DNA of 64,000 nt from Sciurus carolinensis (GCF_902686445.1 NC_062232.1:95590932-95654931); one strand, 5' to 3'. Numbered from the stretch's first letter, positions 1 to 12,497 are shown. A program made the numbers and translations. The notes: generated by a model not told the origin, from the letters alone.

Positions 1-764
1 TTTATGAATAATCACACTAGGGCAATAAGCATATACCGGAAATGTCCTGGGCAAATTGGGACCTGTATTTAATCAGCTGTTTAGCCCACAACTTTCCAAA
101 TTGATTTGACCAATCCAAATTTTCCTCCTCATAATACCTGCTAACATCATGAGAGTCCAACATTCAGAATATACTTTGGGGAACATTAAACACCACATGG
201 AAGAGAAAAAAAAAAAAAAGGGATCTGTGCATCACATAAGATCCTCAATCCCTAGTCTTAGGAGAATCTGCATGAAATGTAATAGACCAATGCTTCTCAG
301 TCATTTCCTGTCAGCCCACACAGAAGAGGGAATTGCTGATATTTTTGAGGCACTGGGAGGTAAATGGATGAGGCTCCAAGTAGCTGCGAAGGACTGGCCA
401 CAGAAGTGGGGTGTTTGCTGAATCACCCTCTCAGCACTCCTGCAGTCCTCTGAGACCTATTTTGGTCAGAAAGTTGTGAATAGACCAAAATACACCCACA
501 GATGACCTCTATGTGTTTCTCTTCCTTGAAGACCAACTGCAGATGATTAAGTTAAGGGAAAGCAATGGAGGACTTACAGGGTTTTTGTTTGCTTGTTTTG
601 TTTGTTTGTTTGGTTGATTTTTTTTTTTTCCTTTTAGCTATCTCTTAGATCTTTGTTCCCAGGATTTGGATCCATGTCAAAGATCTTGAAAAAATAATGA
701 AAAACACAATTCTTCCAACTGATCAGATAATAAACTATTTCTAACATGAAGACATTGATGAAAA
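1..764. other. No gene seen
   Basis: AT-rich sequence with an A-run (208-221) and T-runs near 600. A 90-codon frame at 149-421 has no recognisable domain and no splice or promoter context. Confidence 0.6.
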
Positions 765-856
765 GGGCCAGGGGAATAACTCAATGGTAAAACATTTGCC
801 TAGCGTGTGCAAGGCCCTGAATTCAAGCACCAGTATGGCAATAAATAAATAAATAA
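765..856 (+). mobile_element. ID SINE
   Basis: Diverged tRNA-derived body (aataactcaatggtaaaaca, caaggccctgaattcaagca) with an (AAAT)n tail. Confidence 0.8.
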
Positions 857-914
857 GATAGACACAGTTTCATAGAAAAACAGAAACCATATTAGGTATT
901 TCAACATAGATTCT

Positions 915-1140
915 TTTTTTTTTTTTTCTTTCTTCTCTTTCTTTGGTACCAGGGATTGAACTCAGGGGCACTTGACCTCAGAGTCACATCCCCAGCCCTA
1001 TTTTATATTTTATTTAGAGACAGGGTCTCACTGAGTTGCTTAGGGCCTCGCCGTTGCTGAGGCTGGCTTTGAACTCGCCATCCTTCTGCCTCAGCCTCCT
1101 GAGCTGCTGGGATTACAGGCATGCACCACCACACCAGACT
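915..1140 (-). mobile_element. Dimeric B1-ID SINE
   Basis: Complete dimeric element in reverse, from a T-run through ggtaccagggattgaactca to gggattacaggcatgcacca. It is flanked by the perfect duplication caacatagattct at 902-914 and 1141-1153, so it is a well-preserved insertion. Confidence 0.95.
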
Positions 1141-1340
1141 CAACATAGATTCTGATACAAGGAATTGGTTAAATAGGCAGCAGAAGGTTGAAAAAGCAAA
1201 AAGGGAAACATGAAGGTAACAGAGAGGCCTGGCTGAGCTGGGCCTCAGACCTCTGAAGAACGCATGCTGCCCGCGTGATTCTGGCTCATGGGAGGGGCAC
1301 AGAGAGACTGGCTCTGGAGTACTAAAAGGAAGTGAAGATT

Positions 1341-1542
1341 AGCCAGGGATGGTGGCGCACGCCTGTAATCCCAGCAGCTCAGGAGGCTGAGGCAGGAGGA
1401 TCGCAAGTTCCAAAGCCAGCCTCAGCAACTTGGTGGGGCCCTGAGCAACTTAACTAGACCCTGTCTCAAAATATAATATAAAAAGGGCTGGGCTTCTGAC
1501 TCAGTGGTTAAGTGCCCCTGGGTTCAATCTCTGGTACCAAAA
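1341..1542 (+). mobile_element. Dimeric B1-ID SINE
   Basis: Left half ggtggcgcacgcctgtaatc and right half ending ctgggttcaatctctggtac. Flanks gtgaagatt and gtgaagact form a near-perfect duplication. Confidence 0.93.
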
Positions 1543-2487
1543 TAGAGTGAAGACTGGGATGCTTCCATGAGGAACGCTTCCTGGTGTAATGATGACAGGA
1601 GCAACAGGCAAAACAGGACAGAGCAATTTCCTTGTCCCCTTTCCCAGCTTGCTCTAGTTCCCTTTTTTGGCAGCACCTAATAGAAGCAAGCAAAGGCTAC
1701 ATGTGGTTTGTAGATCCCAGGCTCAGCATCTCCAGGAATGTGGAAATGGAGATAAAGGACACAGCAGCTTAATAACTGACCTACATTCCAACTGAGGGGG
1801 GTGGAGAGTGGTAGGTAAAGGTTAGATCCTTTCCATATCTACATCTCCTGGCCCAGAACCTGGGGAGGGAACAGAAAGAGAGAGGACAGAGAGATGAACT
1901 GCCTGGCCTCAAATCCGCTCTTTATTTGTCTTGGACTATTATTATTCTTTTCAGAAAATTTCCTAACTGAGCACAATGATTTCCAAAACTGTATTTCAAG
2001 TTCTGCTTTGCGCCATGGAAGCCAATGCAGAGACAGCCAGAATCTCTGCCAATGTGGAGAAGCCAAGCATGAAATGCTTGGTATGTGCTAGGTTTCTAGT
2101 ACCAAATGTATATATATAATTTAATATATATTTATATATAATATATATAAAAGGATTTAGAAGTCATTTAGTTATAAATGCATTGTGGCAAATAAACTAT
2201 AGTAGACCCATTGGAAGTCTCTATATTATTTCACAAGCTCCTTATCACTTGATTCAGATCTTGACCAACAATTCCAGTCACTTAACTCTGGAAACATTCG
2301 GAAAACAGAAAATGCTGTACCTCCAGGTACTGTATTGCCCGCCGGCAACAGCAAATACTCCCTTCCAAAGATCCTTGCCATTGAATTGAGGACTTGATTC
2401 TCAGATAGCTTTTGATTAGTCTAGATTAAGTTAGCGCAATAATTCCACAGAATGTACCCAGAAAGGGGTCAGATTCAAATGGGAACT

Positions 2488-2708
2488 TGAGTTGGACATA
2501 GTGGTGCATGCCTATAAACCCAGTGATTCTGGAGGCTGAGCCAGGAGGATCACAGGTTCAAAGCCAGCCTCAGTAATTTAGTGAGGCTGTAAATTACCTA
2601 GTGAGACCTTGTCTCAAAATAAAAAATAAAAAGGGCTGGAGATGTGGCTCAGTGCTTAAGGGCCCTTAGGTTCAACTCCTGGTACCAAAAAATAAAAAAC
2701 AAAAAACA
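2488..2708 (+). mobile_element. Dimeric B1-ID SINE
   Basis: tggtgcatgcctataaaccc through gggctggagatgtggctcag to ggtaccaaaa, with an A-rich tail. Confidence 0.92.
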
Positions 2709-2751
2709 TAAAAAGGCATTTGAAGAATTTGAGCTCATTAGAAAATAAAAA

Positions 2752-4295
2752 CAGATTTTGGAGGTTAGTGCTCTATCTGAAGTGCATATAGAACAGATTT
2801 TCTCCCACTCTGTAGGCTCTCTTTTCACATTATTGATTGTATCCTTTGCTGAGAAAAAACTTTTTAGTTTGAATCCATCCCATTTATTGATTCTTGCTTT
2901 TATTTCTTGTGCTTTGGGAGTGTTGTTAAGGAAGTCTGGTCCTAAGACTACGTGATGAAGATTCGGGCCTACTTTGTCTTCTAGTAAGTGCAGGGTCTCT
3001 GGTCTAATTCCTAAGTCCTTGATCCATTTTGAGTTGAGTTTTGTGCAGGGTGAGAGATAGGGGTTTAGTTTCTTTTTACTGCATATGGATTTCTAGTTTT
3101 CCCAGCACCATTTGTTAAAAAGGCTAGCTTTTCTCCATTGTATGTTTTTGGCACCTTTGCCTAGTATGAAGTAACTGTATTTTTGTGAGTTTGTCTCTGT
3201 GTCTTCTATTCTGTACCATTGGTCTGCCTGTGTATTTTGGTGCCAATACCATGCTGTTTTTGTTACTATAACTTTGTAATATACTTTGTCTGGTATTGTG
3301 ATATCTCCTGCTTCACTCTTCCTGCTCAGGAATACTTTGGCTATTTAGGTCTCTTATTCTTCCAGATGAAGTTCACGATTGCTTTCTCTATTTCTATGAG
3401 GAATGTCATTGGGATTTTAATTGGAAACTGGACAGACACTTTACAGAAGAAGACACACAGGCAATTAACAAATACATGAAAAAGTGTTCAACATCTCTAG
3501 TAATTAGAGAAATGCAAATTAAAACAACTCAAAGATTTTATCTTACTCCAATTAGAATGGCTACTATAAAGAACACAAGCAACAATAGATGTTGTCGTGG
3601 ATGTGGGGAATAAGGCACACTTTTACATTGCTGGTGGAGTTGCAAATTGGTGCACCTACTCTGGAAAGCAGTGTGGAGATTTCTCAGAAAACTTGGAATG
3701 AACCCACCTTTTGACCCAGTTATCCCACTCCTCGGGTTATACCCAAAGGGCGTAGAATCAGCATACTGCAGTGATGCAGCCACATCAATGTTTATAGCAG
3801 CTCAGTTCACAATAACTAGATTGTGGAACCAACTTAGATGTCCTTCAACAGATGAATGGATAAAGAAACTGTGGCATGTATACACCATGGAATATTATTC
3901 AGCCATAAAGAAGAATAAAATTATGGCATTTGCAGATAAATGGATGGAATTGGAGAATATCATGCTAAGTGAAATAAACCAAGCCCAAAAAACCAAAGGC
4001 CAAATGATTTCTCTGATAAGTGGTAATGATACATAATGGAGATGGGGGGTTGGGATAAGACAATAATGTAGGAACTCTAGATTATGTAGAGAGAAACGAG
4101 AGGGAGGGATGTATGAAAGATGGTGGAATGAGACAGACATCATTACCCTGTGTACATGTATGATTACATGAATGGTATGAAACTACATCGTGCACAACCA
4201 AAGAAACGGAAAGATGTGCCCCATTTGTTTACAATGAATCAAAATGCAGTCTGTAAAAATAAAAAAAAGAGAAAAGAAAAAAGAAGAGAAAAATA
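2752..4295 (+). mobile_element. L1 3' end with inverted 5' segment
   Basis: About 2752-3427 is L1 ORF2 in antisense (ttctcccactctgtaggctc, ggtgccaataccatgctg). At about 3428 it switches to sense L1 from acagacactttacagaagaa through the end of ORF2 (a 129-codon open tail at 3647-4036), the 3' UTR and an A-rich tail near 4260. In L1 coordinates the two parts are adjacent with a gap of roughly 80 bases, the mark of twin priming. Confidence 0.88.
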
Positions 4296-4353
4296 AAAAG
4301 GTCTGGGGATGTAACACAGTGGTAAAGCACCCCTGTGTTCAATACACAGTGCA
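4296..4353 (+). mobile_element. Partial ID SINE
   Basis: Short ID body (tctggggatgtaacacagtg ... ctgtgttcaatacacagtg) attached to the L1 tail and leading into a GAAA repeat that may have grown from its A-tail. Confidence 0.7.
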
Positions 4354-4372
4354 AAAAGAAAGAAAGAAAGGA

Positions 4373-4440
<68 letters not shown>

Positions 4441-4441
4441 A
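4354..4441 (+). repeat. (GAAA)n microsatellite
   Basis: About 88 bases of almost perfect GAAA units with one GGAAA variant. The apparent frames on both strands here are translations of the repeat. Confidence 0.97.
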
Positions 4442-5057
4442 ATGTTGCTTTGAAATTTTCTGTGATTAAAAGGGATGGAAGGAAGAAAATTACTTGGGAG
4501 GAAAACATGGGAAAATTTCCCACATTTTCTATTCAGGTGGAAAAAGAAATGGTTTTTCAATGTTTAAAGTAAGGAAACAGACTAATAGGTTAGTGTCCTG
4601 CCATATGCTTTTACACTGTATTATCCATTACACAATGATCATTTTGTCCTGTTTGGCTCTTCAGCTGAAGTCAGGAGCTATACTCTTAACAGCCAGGACT
4701 CCAAAATTTATTCCAAAGAGGATCACACTCTTGTTTCTTTTCCCAAAGTTTCTCTGAAAGGAGGGAAGTCAAAGGTACCCGTTCACCCTGGCCAAAGAGG
4801 ACACATTATAGACTTCCCAGGAGCAGGAAGAATACAATGGGCCTTAAAAGTTACAGTCTTGGATTATAAATAAAAACATTTAAAACTAACATTCAGAAAT
4901 GTAGTCTATTTTAATCATCATAGACATTTGGGTGCTATAGGGCTTCGATCTTAGCTCCTTCACTTCCTTATTATTGATTTTATCAACCTCTCTAAGACTC
5001 AAGTTCTGTAATTGAGAAATGGTATAAACTATATATTAGCAGTATGTATAAGAAATA

Positions 5058-5815
5058 ACTTCTCTTTTATTAGTTTATTTAGTTATACATGACAATAGAA
5101 TTCTTTTTGACATAATTATAAATGCATGGAATATAATTTGTTCTAATTCAGTCCCCAGTACTCTTCCTTCTCCTTCCCTTCCCTCTGCACTACTGATCTT
5201 ACCACTATTCATTTATACTTTTTTTTAATTGGTGTCTTCAAAATGTTCATGATGGTGAGGTTCACTGTGGTATATTCATATATGTATATAGGAATGCTGG
5301 GTCAGATTCATTCCACTATCTTTCCCTATCCCATTCCTTGTCCCTTCCTTTCATTCCACTTTGTCTACTCCTCTGATCTTTTTTCTATTGTTTTTTCTTC
5401 ATCCCCCTTATTTTGGATTAGCTTCCACATATCAGAAAAAACATTTGACCTTTGGCTTTTTGGAACTGGCTTATTTCACTTAGCATGATAGTTTCCAGTT
5501 CCATCCATTTCCCAACAAATGCCATAAAGTTATTCTTCTTTATGACTGAGTAATATTCCATTGGTAATATGTACCACATATTCTTCATTCATCTGTTCAA
5601 GGGTACTTAGGTTGGCTCCATAGCTTGGGTATTGTGAACTGTGCTTCTATAAATGTTGATGTGGCTACATCACTGTAGCATGCTGATTTTAAGTCCTTTG
5701 AATATGTACTGAGGAATGGGCTAGCTGGATCATATGGTGGTTCCATTCTTAGTTTTTTGAGGAATCTCCTTATGGCTTTCCAGGGTTTTTGCACCAATTT
5801 GCAGCCCCACCGACA
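5058..5815 (-). mobile_element. L1 3' end
   Basis: Antisense L1: 3' UTR first (acatgacaatagaattcttt), then the ORF2 tail (actgagtaatattccattgg, ggaatctccttatggctttc). Many stops. It breaks off at about 5815. Confidence 0.88.
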
Positions 5816-6071
5816 AGAAACATCTCCTTTTGCCATGGCACTAAGTATAAAGCAGGACTCAGAACACACTTTCTATGCTTTCTATGCTCAGCCTTCCAAG
5901 TTTTGGTTTCTGTCTTCCAACACCATTATCCTCTTTCTCTTTCTATCACATTTTTAGACAAAGTGTGTTATCTCTGTCTAAAGTCTTCCAAACGTACATA
6001 CCCACACTCAACAATCTACTGAACAAACAAAGAACCCATCAGTTAAACTCATCAGTTATTAGTAGGCTCTG

Positions 6072-6509
6072 TGTTAATCAATTTCTTGTCAATGTGACCA
6101 AAATACCTGACAATAACAACTTAGAGAAGGAAAAGCTTATCTTGGCTTTATGATTTCAGGTTTCAGTTCATAGTCGGCCGACTCTGTTGCTTTGGGCCTG
6201 AGGTGAGGAGGAGCATCATGGTGGAAGGGCATCAAGAGGAAAGCTGCTCAACTCATGACAACCAGCAGACAGAGTGAAGGGGCCAGGGAAGAGATGAACC
6301 CTTCCAGGGCCCTCCCCCAAATTCCTTCAACTAGGTCTTACCTCTCCTAGTACTTTCAGCATTCAACAGATTAATCCATTGGTGGATTAATTCACTCCAC
6401 TGATCCAAACATTGCCTAAAATCCCCGCCTCTAAACTTCTTACTGCATTGGAGACCTTGCTTTCAACACATGAGCTTTGGCAGGGGACATTCCAGATCCA
6501 ACCATAACA
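6072..6509 (-). mobile_element. MaLR-type LTR
   Basis: Bounded TGTTAATC...CCATAACA. On the minus strand it starts TGTTATGGTTGGATCTGGAA and includes atgtcccctgcc and tcatgtgttgaaag, the usual MaLR (MST/MLT) opening. No internal genes, so a solo LTR. Confidence 0.75.
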
Positions 6510-6982
6510 GGTTTCAACCTCAAAGGACAGTAAGAGATAATAAAACTTTTGCTGTCACGTGTATAATCACAGTAGCTACCAAATAGAGTTATTGTGGGAT
6601 TAAACAACATAATAGATATAATATGATTTGCATGCTGGCATATAAGTGTCAAACACATGTTAGTCATAGTTATGGTTATTATTTTGATGACTATTATTAG
6701 CTTATGAACTCCTTCACTGAACACATTTCTCTAGTGGCAGTTTAAATAATACATGTCACAAATTTGCTTATATGGTTGTTATCTGGGCATTAATTTTTTG
6801 GATTGACAAACCCAGTTGTGCCCCATCACCTTTGGCTTAGTGAAACCTTTCCCTCCCAGAGTGTTTACAATCTGGCCTATTTGATACTCGTTTTACTGAC
6901 CTAAAACCCAACACACATTGCAGCTGCTGACCATGATAAAACATAAATCATAACAATATGGTGAAAGAAAAGTTCATTTGTT

Positions 6983-7074
6983 CTTTCTTTCTTTTTCTTT
7001 CTTCCTTCCTTTCTTCCTTCCTTCCTTCCTTCCTTCCTTCCTTCCTTCCTTCCTTCCTTCCTTCCTTCCTTTCT
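6983..7074 (+). repeat. (CTTT)n/(CTTC)n microsatellite
   Basis: About 90 bases of pyrimidine tetramers grading from CTTT to CTTC, adjoining the T-rich end of the following minus-strand SINE, from whose tail it probably expanded. Confidence 0.95.
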
Positions 7075-7243
7075 TGGTGCTGAGGATTAAACCCAGAGGC
7101 ACTCTACCACAGAGCTATATCTCCAGTCCTTCCTATTTTGTTTCATTTTGAGACAAAGTCTTGCTATGTTACTGAGGCTGGTCTCAAACTTGCAATCCTC
7201 CTCCCTCAGCCTCCTGAGTGGCTGGAGTTACAGGTGTGCCTGG
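7073..7243 (-). mobile_element. Dimeric B1-ID SINE
   Basis: Reverse copy from ggtgctgaggattaaaccca to gtggctggagttacaggtgt. Diverged, and the left end is short. Confidence 0.85.
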
Positions 7244-7707
7244 TTTTTAGTACTTAAGATTTTAGTGTAAAAATATTTTTAGAAAAACAAACTCAACAAA
7301 TCAGATCCTGTGTCTATAAGGAAGGTCCACTTTGCCTGGGCATTTGTGTACTCTTTCTTCCTTGAATATTTGTCATGCAGCAGTCTCTGGGTAGCAGATT
7401 GGCTCAGGCTCCACTCTCTATTCTGTGTTCTGAGGAAAAGGATGTGCTACTTGAGCCCCAGCCTGCCAGGGGTGCCCATCTGTTAACAAAACTAGGCCTA
7501 CATCTCAACTATATTTCTCTCCTTTAACCCCTTTTCTATCCCACAAAACAGAAAGTCATAGGACCTCTGACCTGTGCTGTGTCTAGCCAGGGACTACTAG
7601 TTCTCCACTTCTCTTTTAAATGAGCATCGTCAAGAAGGGAGCCTCGAGAGGTTTTGTTGTTGTCGTTGTTTATTTGACAGTTCTGCTAACTGTTCTGTTA
7701 TTATTTT

Positions 7708-7767
7708 ACTGAGTAGTGTATATATATATATATATATATGCGCTCAGTATATATACACACTACTCAG

Positions 7768-7802
<35 letters not shown>

Positions 7803-7803
7803 A
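7708..7803. repeat. Perfect-arm palindrome around a TA repeat, with (GT)n
   Basis: Arms actgagtagtgtatatata (7708-7726) and tatatacacactactcagt (7750-7768) are inverted copies with one mismatch, separated by TA repeats and gcgc. A (TA)n(GT)n block follows to 7803. A cruciform is possible. Confidence 0.9.
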
Positions 7804-7859
7804 TTTTATACATATGTAAGCTGAGGATGATAGTTAAATATCTTTTCCTTTCTCCATTT

Positions 7860-8175
7860 TTTATTTTTTCTTTCTACATTTTTTAGAGGTGCATTATAGT
7901 TGTACATAATGGTGGGATGTGTTGCTATATATTCATACATATTATTTGACCAATATCACTCCCCAGCACATTCCCCCTCCCTTCCTCCCCCATTCCTTTT
8001 CTATATTCTACTGATCTCCCTTTGATTTTCGTTACTCAACCATAATGAAAAATGAAATTATGGCATCTGCAGGAAAATGGATAGAACTTGAAAATATATG
8101 CTAAACACAATAAGACAAACATAAAAGGTCAGGGGTCATATATTTTCTCTCGTATGTGCAAGCTAGAGAGGAAAA
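7860..8175. mobile_element. Two abutting L1 3'-end fragments, opposite strands
   Basis: 7860-8028 resembles an L1 3' UTR in antisense (tgtacataatggtgggatgt). From about 8029 it becomes the sense ORF2 tail (gaaattatggcatctgcagg). Order and strands do not fit simple twin priming, so this may be two events. Confidence 0.6.
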
Positions 8176-9943
8176 AGGAAAAGAAAGGTGGAGATGGTTG
8201 TTTTCACACTCTTAGACGATGTCTTCTAAACTGACCCATCCCACCTGCTATCCAGGAACAACCCTTTCACACAATCCCAAGCAGAAATATGAAATGCTCC
8301 AAGTATCAGTTTGAAATATGAAGGAACAAGGGGTTAGATTTTGGAGAGGATGAATTTGGGAAATTTGTGAGACATCTAGGTGGAGAATCAAATCTGAGAT
8401 TCAAAAGAGCTTTAAGTTGAGGACATAGAAATGGGAACTGGGCACCAAGGTCAAGACAATGGATGAAATTATACAAAATGGAAGGAGAAAGGAAGAGAAG
8501 GAAGGAGGAAGGAAAGGACGAAGAGATGTTCAGAACAGAGTTCTGGGGCCTGACTACTTGGTAACAGAAGGGCCAAGGGCCAAGGAAATTTGTTAGGGAA
8601 GTTAAAGGACAAAATGTCTATCACACTTTAGCTCTTTGTCCATAGTCCTATCAGCAATTGACTGGGCAGCACTTGAAGAAGTAGAAATAGGAATTCCACC
8701 ATTGTTGTTCCAGTTTTGTTTTGGCTTTTGGTGCTGGAGACTGAATTCAGGGCTTCACAAATGCTAGACTGCTATGTAAACACTCTGCCCCTGAGCTATG
8801 TCCCCAGCCCCTAGCTTGCTTTTTCTTGACCATGGACTGCATCATGACTCAGTTAACCTACTTTTAGGTTATCAGACTGAAAGATCAAAACTGTCCCCTA
8901 AACAAGGGGCTAAACCCCCAGGCCAATGGTCTGTTTTTATTGCCTCATATAATGACTGCCATCTCACTTCTGAATTTTTTTTTCATCCTTGAGGATTGTA
9001 AAGGATATCTTGTTTCTCATTCAGCATCAGACTCTATTGCAGATTTTTGGTTAAATTGGCGGTAGACAAATCTAAACCCAGGACACACAGACATCATCTT
9101 CAAGTTAGTGTCACTTCATTTTTGAGGTGAAAGGTGAAAGGACTTTGGAGCCATTAATATATCTTGAACTGTGTTGTCCCTGGAATACTCTCTTGGAAGA
9201 TGTAGTTAGCTGTGGTAAAAGAAAAAAGAAAGAAAGAAAAGAGTTTTTCCGCAAATAATTTTGAAAAATGCTGACAGCTATTTTCTGAGAGTTACTTCAT
9301 ATAAAGGTTCTGCCAATTTCTTGGTTAAAAAATAGAAGATTTGATTTCACTTAACCTAGAATTACTCCAATTATTTGATCCTAGAATCCTTTTTCTGTGG
9401 AACAGTTACTAATCCAGAGGAACTTTGTTCCACAAAGCACATGTACATGAATTAATCTGAAGACCCCTTTCTCCCACTTACCACAATATCCATGTTATAA
9501 CTGGAGAAACTAATCTTGCCCTTAAAATAGTTCTCACTTCCATGAGACTGCAAGGTAGTAAATCCAGCTGTGTAATAGGGCCAGAGACACATACCGGCCT
9601 GATAACAGAGGAAGGTGAGGGAAAGTCTGTTATGGAAAACAGTGAAGTTCCCTAGCCCATATGGGAATATGACTTTTGCCTTTAGCCTCATTAATAGCAT
9701 GTTCTCAACAGCTGAACAAACCAACCTCAGATAGGATAATACATACCTCAGCAATATGCAATCCCCCAGTGACCTCTGCTCTTTAAGCATGGGAGTTATT
9801 ATTACTGAGTAGAATAACTCTTATAAATTTGGAAAGTTACTTTGCAAACTGATGGTGTCTCCTGCAGAAAAAAAGCTGGCAGACTTTGAAATTAGTCCTC
9901 TAAAAAGTACAAATCTGTACTTTAGTTCCTCTTTCTTAGCTGG
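8176..9943. other. Unrecognised unique sequence
   Basis: Apart from one ID SINE (8728-8813) and a short purine tract at about 8480-8530, nothing is recognised. A 112-codon minus-strand frame (9452-9790) lacks similarity to any family I know. Confidence 0.5.
8728..8813 (-). mobile_element. ID SINE
   Basis: Reverse ID body from ggtgctggagactgaattca to gagctatgtccccagcccc, diverged. Confidence 0.85.
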
Positions 9944-10317
9944 TGCTATAGTCTGGATATTTGTGAATCCCAACCCAAGTTCAAAAGTTGTACCCTTATC
10001 CTCAGTGTGACAGTGTTAGGGGGTAGGGCCTTTTGAAAGTGATTAGGTAAGAAGGGCAGAGGCTTCCCAAATTGCTTTAGTGCCCTTATAAATAGGCCCT
10101 AGAGAGAATCTTTGCCCTGATAGCAAGCAGGCAGCAGTACCAGATAGAAAACAGGCAGCAACTAAGAACCAGAAAATGGGTTCTCGCCAGACCTTGAATG
10201 TGCCAGCACCTTAATCCTGAATTTCCAGCCTCCGGAATTATGAGAAATAAATTTCTCTAGTTTATAAGCTACCCAGTCAATAATATTTTGTTATAACAAC
10301 CTGAGAGGATTAAGACA
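9944..10317 (+). mobile_element. MaLR (MST/MLT1-type) LTR
   Basis: Starts TGCTATAGTCTGGAT, has the TATA-like cccttataaataggcccta, the signal gagaaataaatttct and ends gaggattaagaca. This is the textbook layout of MaLR LTRs. Solo. Confidence 0.85.
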
Positions 10318-10319
10318 GC

Positions 10320-11215
10320 TGCTATTTCCTTAGCCCATTTATTGATTGGGTTCTTTGTATTTTGGGTGTAAAGTTTTTTAAGTTCTTTATAAACTTTGGA
10401 GATGAGTGCTCATCATCCCTGGTAATTAGAGAAATGCAAATTAAAACCACCGTAAGATTTCATCTAACTCCAATTAGAATGGCTATTATCAAGAATACAA
10501 GCAATAGTAAGTGTTGGCAAGGATGTGGGGGAAAAGGCACAGTCATACATTGCTGGTGGACTTGCAAATTGGTTCAGCCACTCTGGAAAGCAGTATGGAG
10601 ATTCCTCAAAAAGCTTGGAATGGACCCACCATTTGACCCAGCTATCCCACTCCTCGGTTTATACCCAAAGGATTTCAAATCAGCATACTACAGTGATGCA
10701 GCCACGTCAATGTTCATAGCAGCTCAATTCACAAGAGTTAGATTGTGGAACCAACCTAGATGCCCTTCAATAGACAAATGGATAAAGAAACTGTGGTATA
10801 TATACACAATGGAATATTACTCAGCCATAAAGAATAGTACAATTATGGCATTTGCTGGTAAATGGATGAAGTTGCAAAATGTCATGCCAAGTGAAATAGG
10901 CCAAGCCCAAAACACCAAAGGCCAAATGTTTTCTCTGATAAGTGCATGACAATATACAATGATGGGGCTTGGTGGGGGGAAGAAAAGAATGAAGGAACTT
11001 TGGATGGTGTAGAGGAAAAAGGGGTGGGAGGGGGTGGGGATGGAAAAACAGTAGAATGAAACAGACAATATTACCCTATGTATATGTATGATTACATGAA
11101 TGGTGTGAATATACATTGTGTACAACCATAGAAATGAAAAGCTGTACCCCACTTGTGTACGATGAATAAAAGTGTCTGTAAAAATAAAAAATATTTTAAT
11201 AAAAAATAGCATAAA
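10320..11215 (+). mobile_element. L1 3' end with short inverted 5' segment
   Basis: About 10323-10410 is antisense L1 (cccatttattgattgggttc). Then sense ORF2 runs from ggtaattagagaaatgcaaa. An open stretch of 195 codons (10362-10949) is the L1 ORF2 C-terminus ([30 protein letters not shown]) fused to inverted sequence, not a gene. The 3' UTR and A-rich tail end near 11215. Confidence 0.88.
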
Positions 11216-12055
11216 TAAAATATAAAAATTGAAAAAAAAAGATGGCTATTATCATATTTTCAGCACAAATATTTGCCTCAAAAGTGTTTTATTAGGTCAG
11301 AATTTTATTTGCCCACAGTAAACAACTTGCAGACTAAGAGCCTTTAAAATTATTATTTCAGGCAATTGCTCAATGTGGCACATTAAGAAAACAAATCATA
11401 AGAACTTTCTACCAAGAGAAGGGCATGAATGAAAAAGCACTTGAATCATGTCATTATGTCTTCCTTTATACTCCAAGAATTTTAACTCTTACTAAATCCC
11501 TCTTCATTTCCTTTAGGCTAATATAATGGACACAGGTCTAAAGAGGAGTTGCTTCTGTACCTCCCTACAATGGATTTACTAGGTAATTATTGGAAATTGG
11601 TTGACCTTGCTGTGTCCCAAACTCCTTCTCAAATGCTATGTTACCCATAAGTTTCCAGGAAGAGTTTAAATCCTACAACCCATTCTTCCAACTACCTCAC
11701 TTATTAAATTCTGAGAATGAGCACAGGTTAGGTCAATCAAAGCATAAAATATTCTTAGGCCATCTACAAAAATTGGTGCTCTCTTATGAAGAGGAAATGG
11801 GGTTCAAATTTTTCCCTCCTCACAGTATAACCCTTGTGAAATTGACATTGCTAATTCACTCTTTTCTAGCATGCTTTCTATATAGTCAGCACAGTAAGAA
11901 GGGCCTAGGGCATCCACAAATTTGAAAAGAGACACATTTCCCTAAAATATACAAACAAACCCCATGGATCTCAAACTAAACACCTTAGACAAAAGTTAAC
12001 TGAAGATGAATTATAGGTATAAATTTAAAATATAAAATTTAAAATATACAGTAAG
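11216..12055. other. Unrecognised unique sequence
   Basis: No repeat or exon recognised. A 95-codon plus frame (11638-11925) shows no domain. Confidence 0.5.
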
Positions 12056-12228
12056 AGCCGGGCACAGTGGTGCATGCCAATGTCTTAGGAGGCTGAGACA
12101 GGAGGATTGGAAGTTCAAGGTCAGCCTTATCAACTTATTGAAACCCTGTCTCAAAATAAAAAAGGACTTGGGATGTAGCTCAGTAGTATAGTCACCCTGG
12201 GTTCAATCCCCAGAATGGAGGAAAAAAA
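12056..12228 (+). mobile_element. Dimeric B1-ID SINE, truncated
   Basis: gccgggcacagtggtgcatg through gacttgggatgtagctcagt to gggttcaatccccag. The middle is shortened. Confidence 0.88.
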
Positions 12229-12237
12229 CCAAAACCA

Positions 12238-12461
12238 TATAGTAGTTCCCTCCTATCCGTACAGTATACTTTCAAAGACCCCCAGTAGATGCCTCAAACC
12301 ACAGATAATATCAGACCTTATATACACTGCACTATGTTTTTCCTATACATACATACATATGATAAAGTTTAACTTATGAACTAGGCATGGTAAGATACTA
12401 ACAATCACTACTAATAAACTAGAACAACTGTAACAATACACTGTTATAGAAGTTATATGAA

Positions 12462-12493
<32 letters not shown>
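12238..12493. mobile_element. Tigger-type DNA transposon fragment with (CT)n
   Basis: Text such as ctatccgtacagtatacttt, gatgcctcaaaccacagata and cctatacatacatacatatg matches the 3' part of Tigger elements as I remember them. A (CT)n block at 12466-12493 is likewise expected there. Confidence 0.6.

Positions 12494-12497
<4 letters not shown>

Noticed and set aside
149..421. 90-codon open frame as a small gene
   Set aside because: No domain, Kozak or splice context; includes a K-run from an A-tract; typical chance frame.
4354..4441. CRISPR-like or satellite array
   Set aside because: Simple GAAA microsatellite with no spacers; none of the tandem arrays here has a repeat-spacer structure.
10362..10949. 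195-codon open frame as a gene
   Set aside because: It is the L1 ORF2 C-terminus fused to inverted L1 sequence; the same text occurs at 3647-4036 and 38232-38498.
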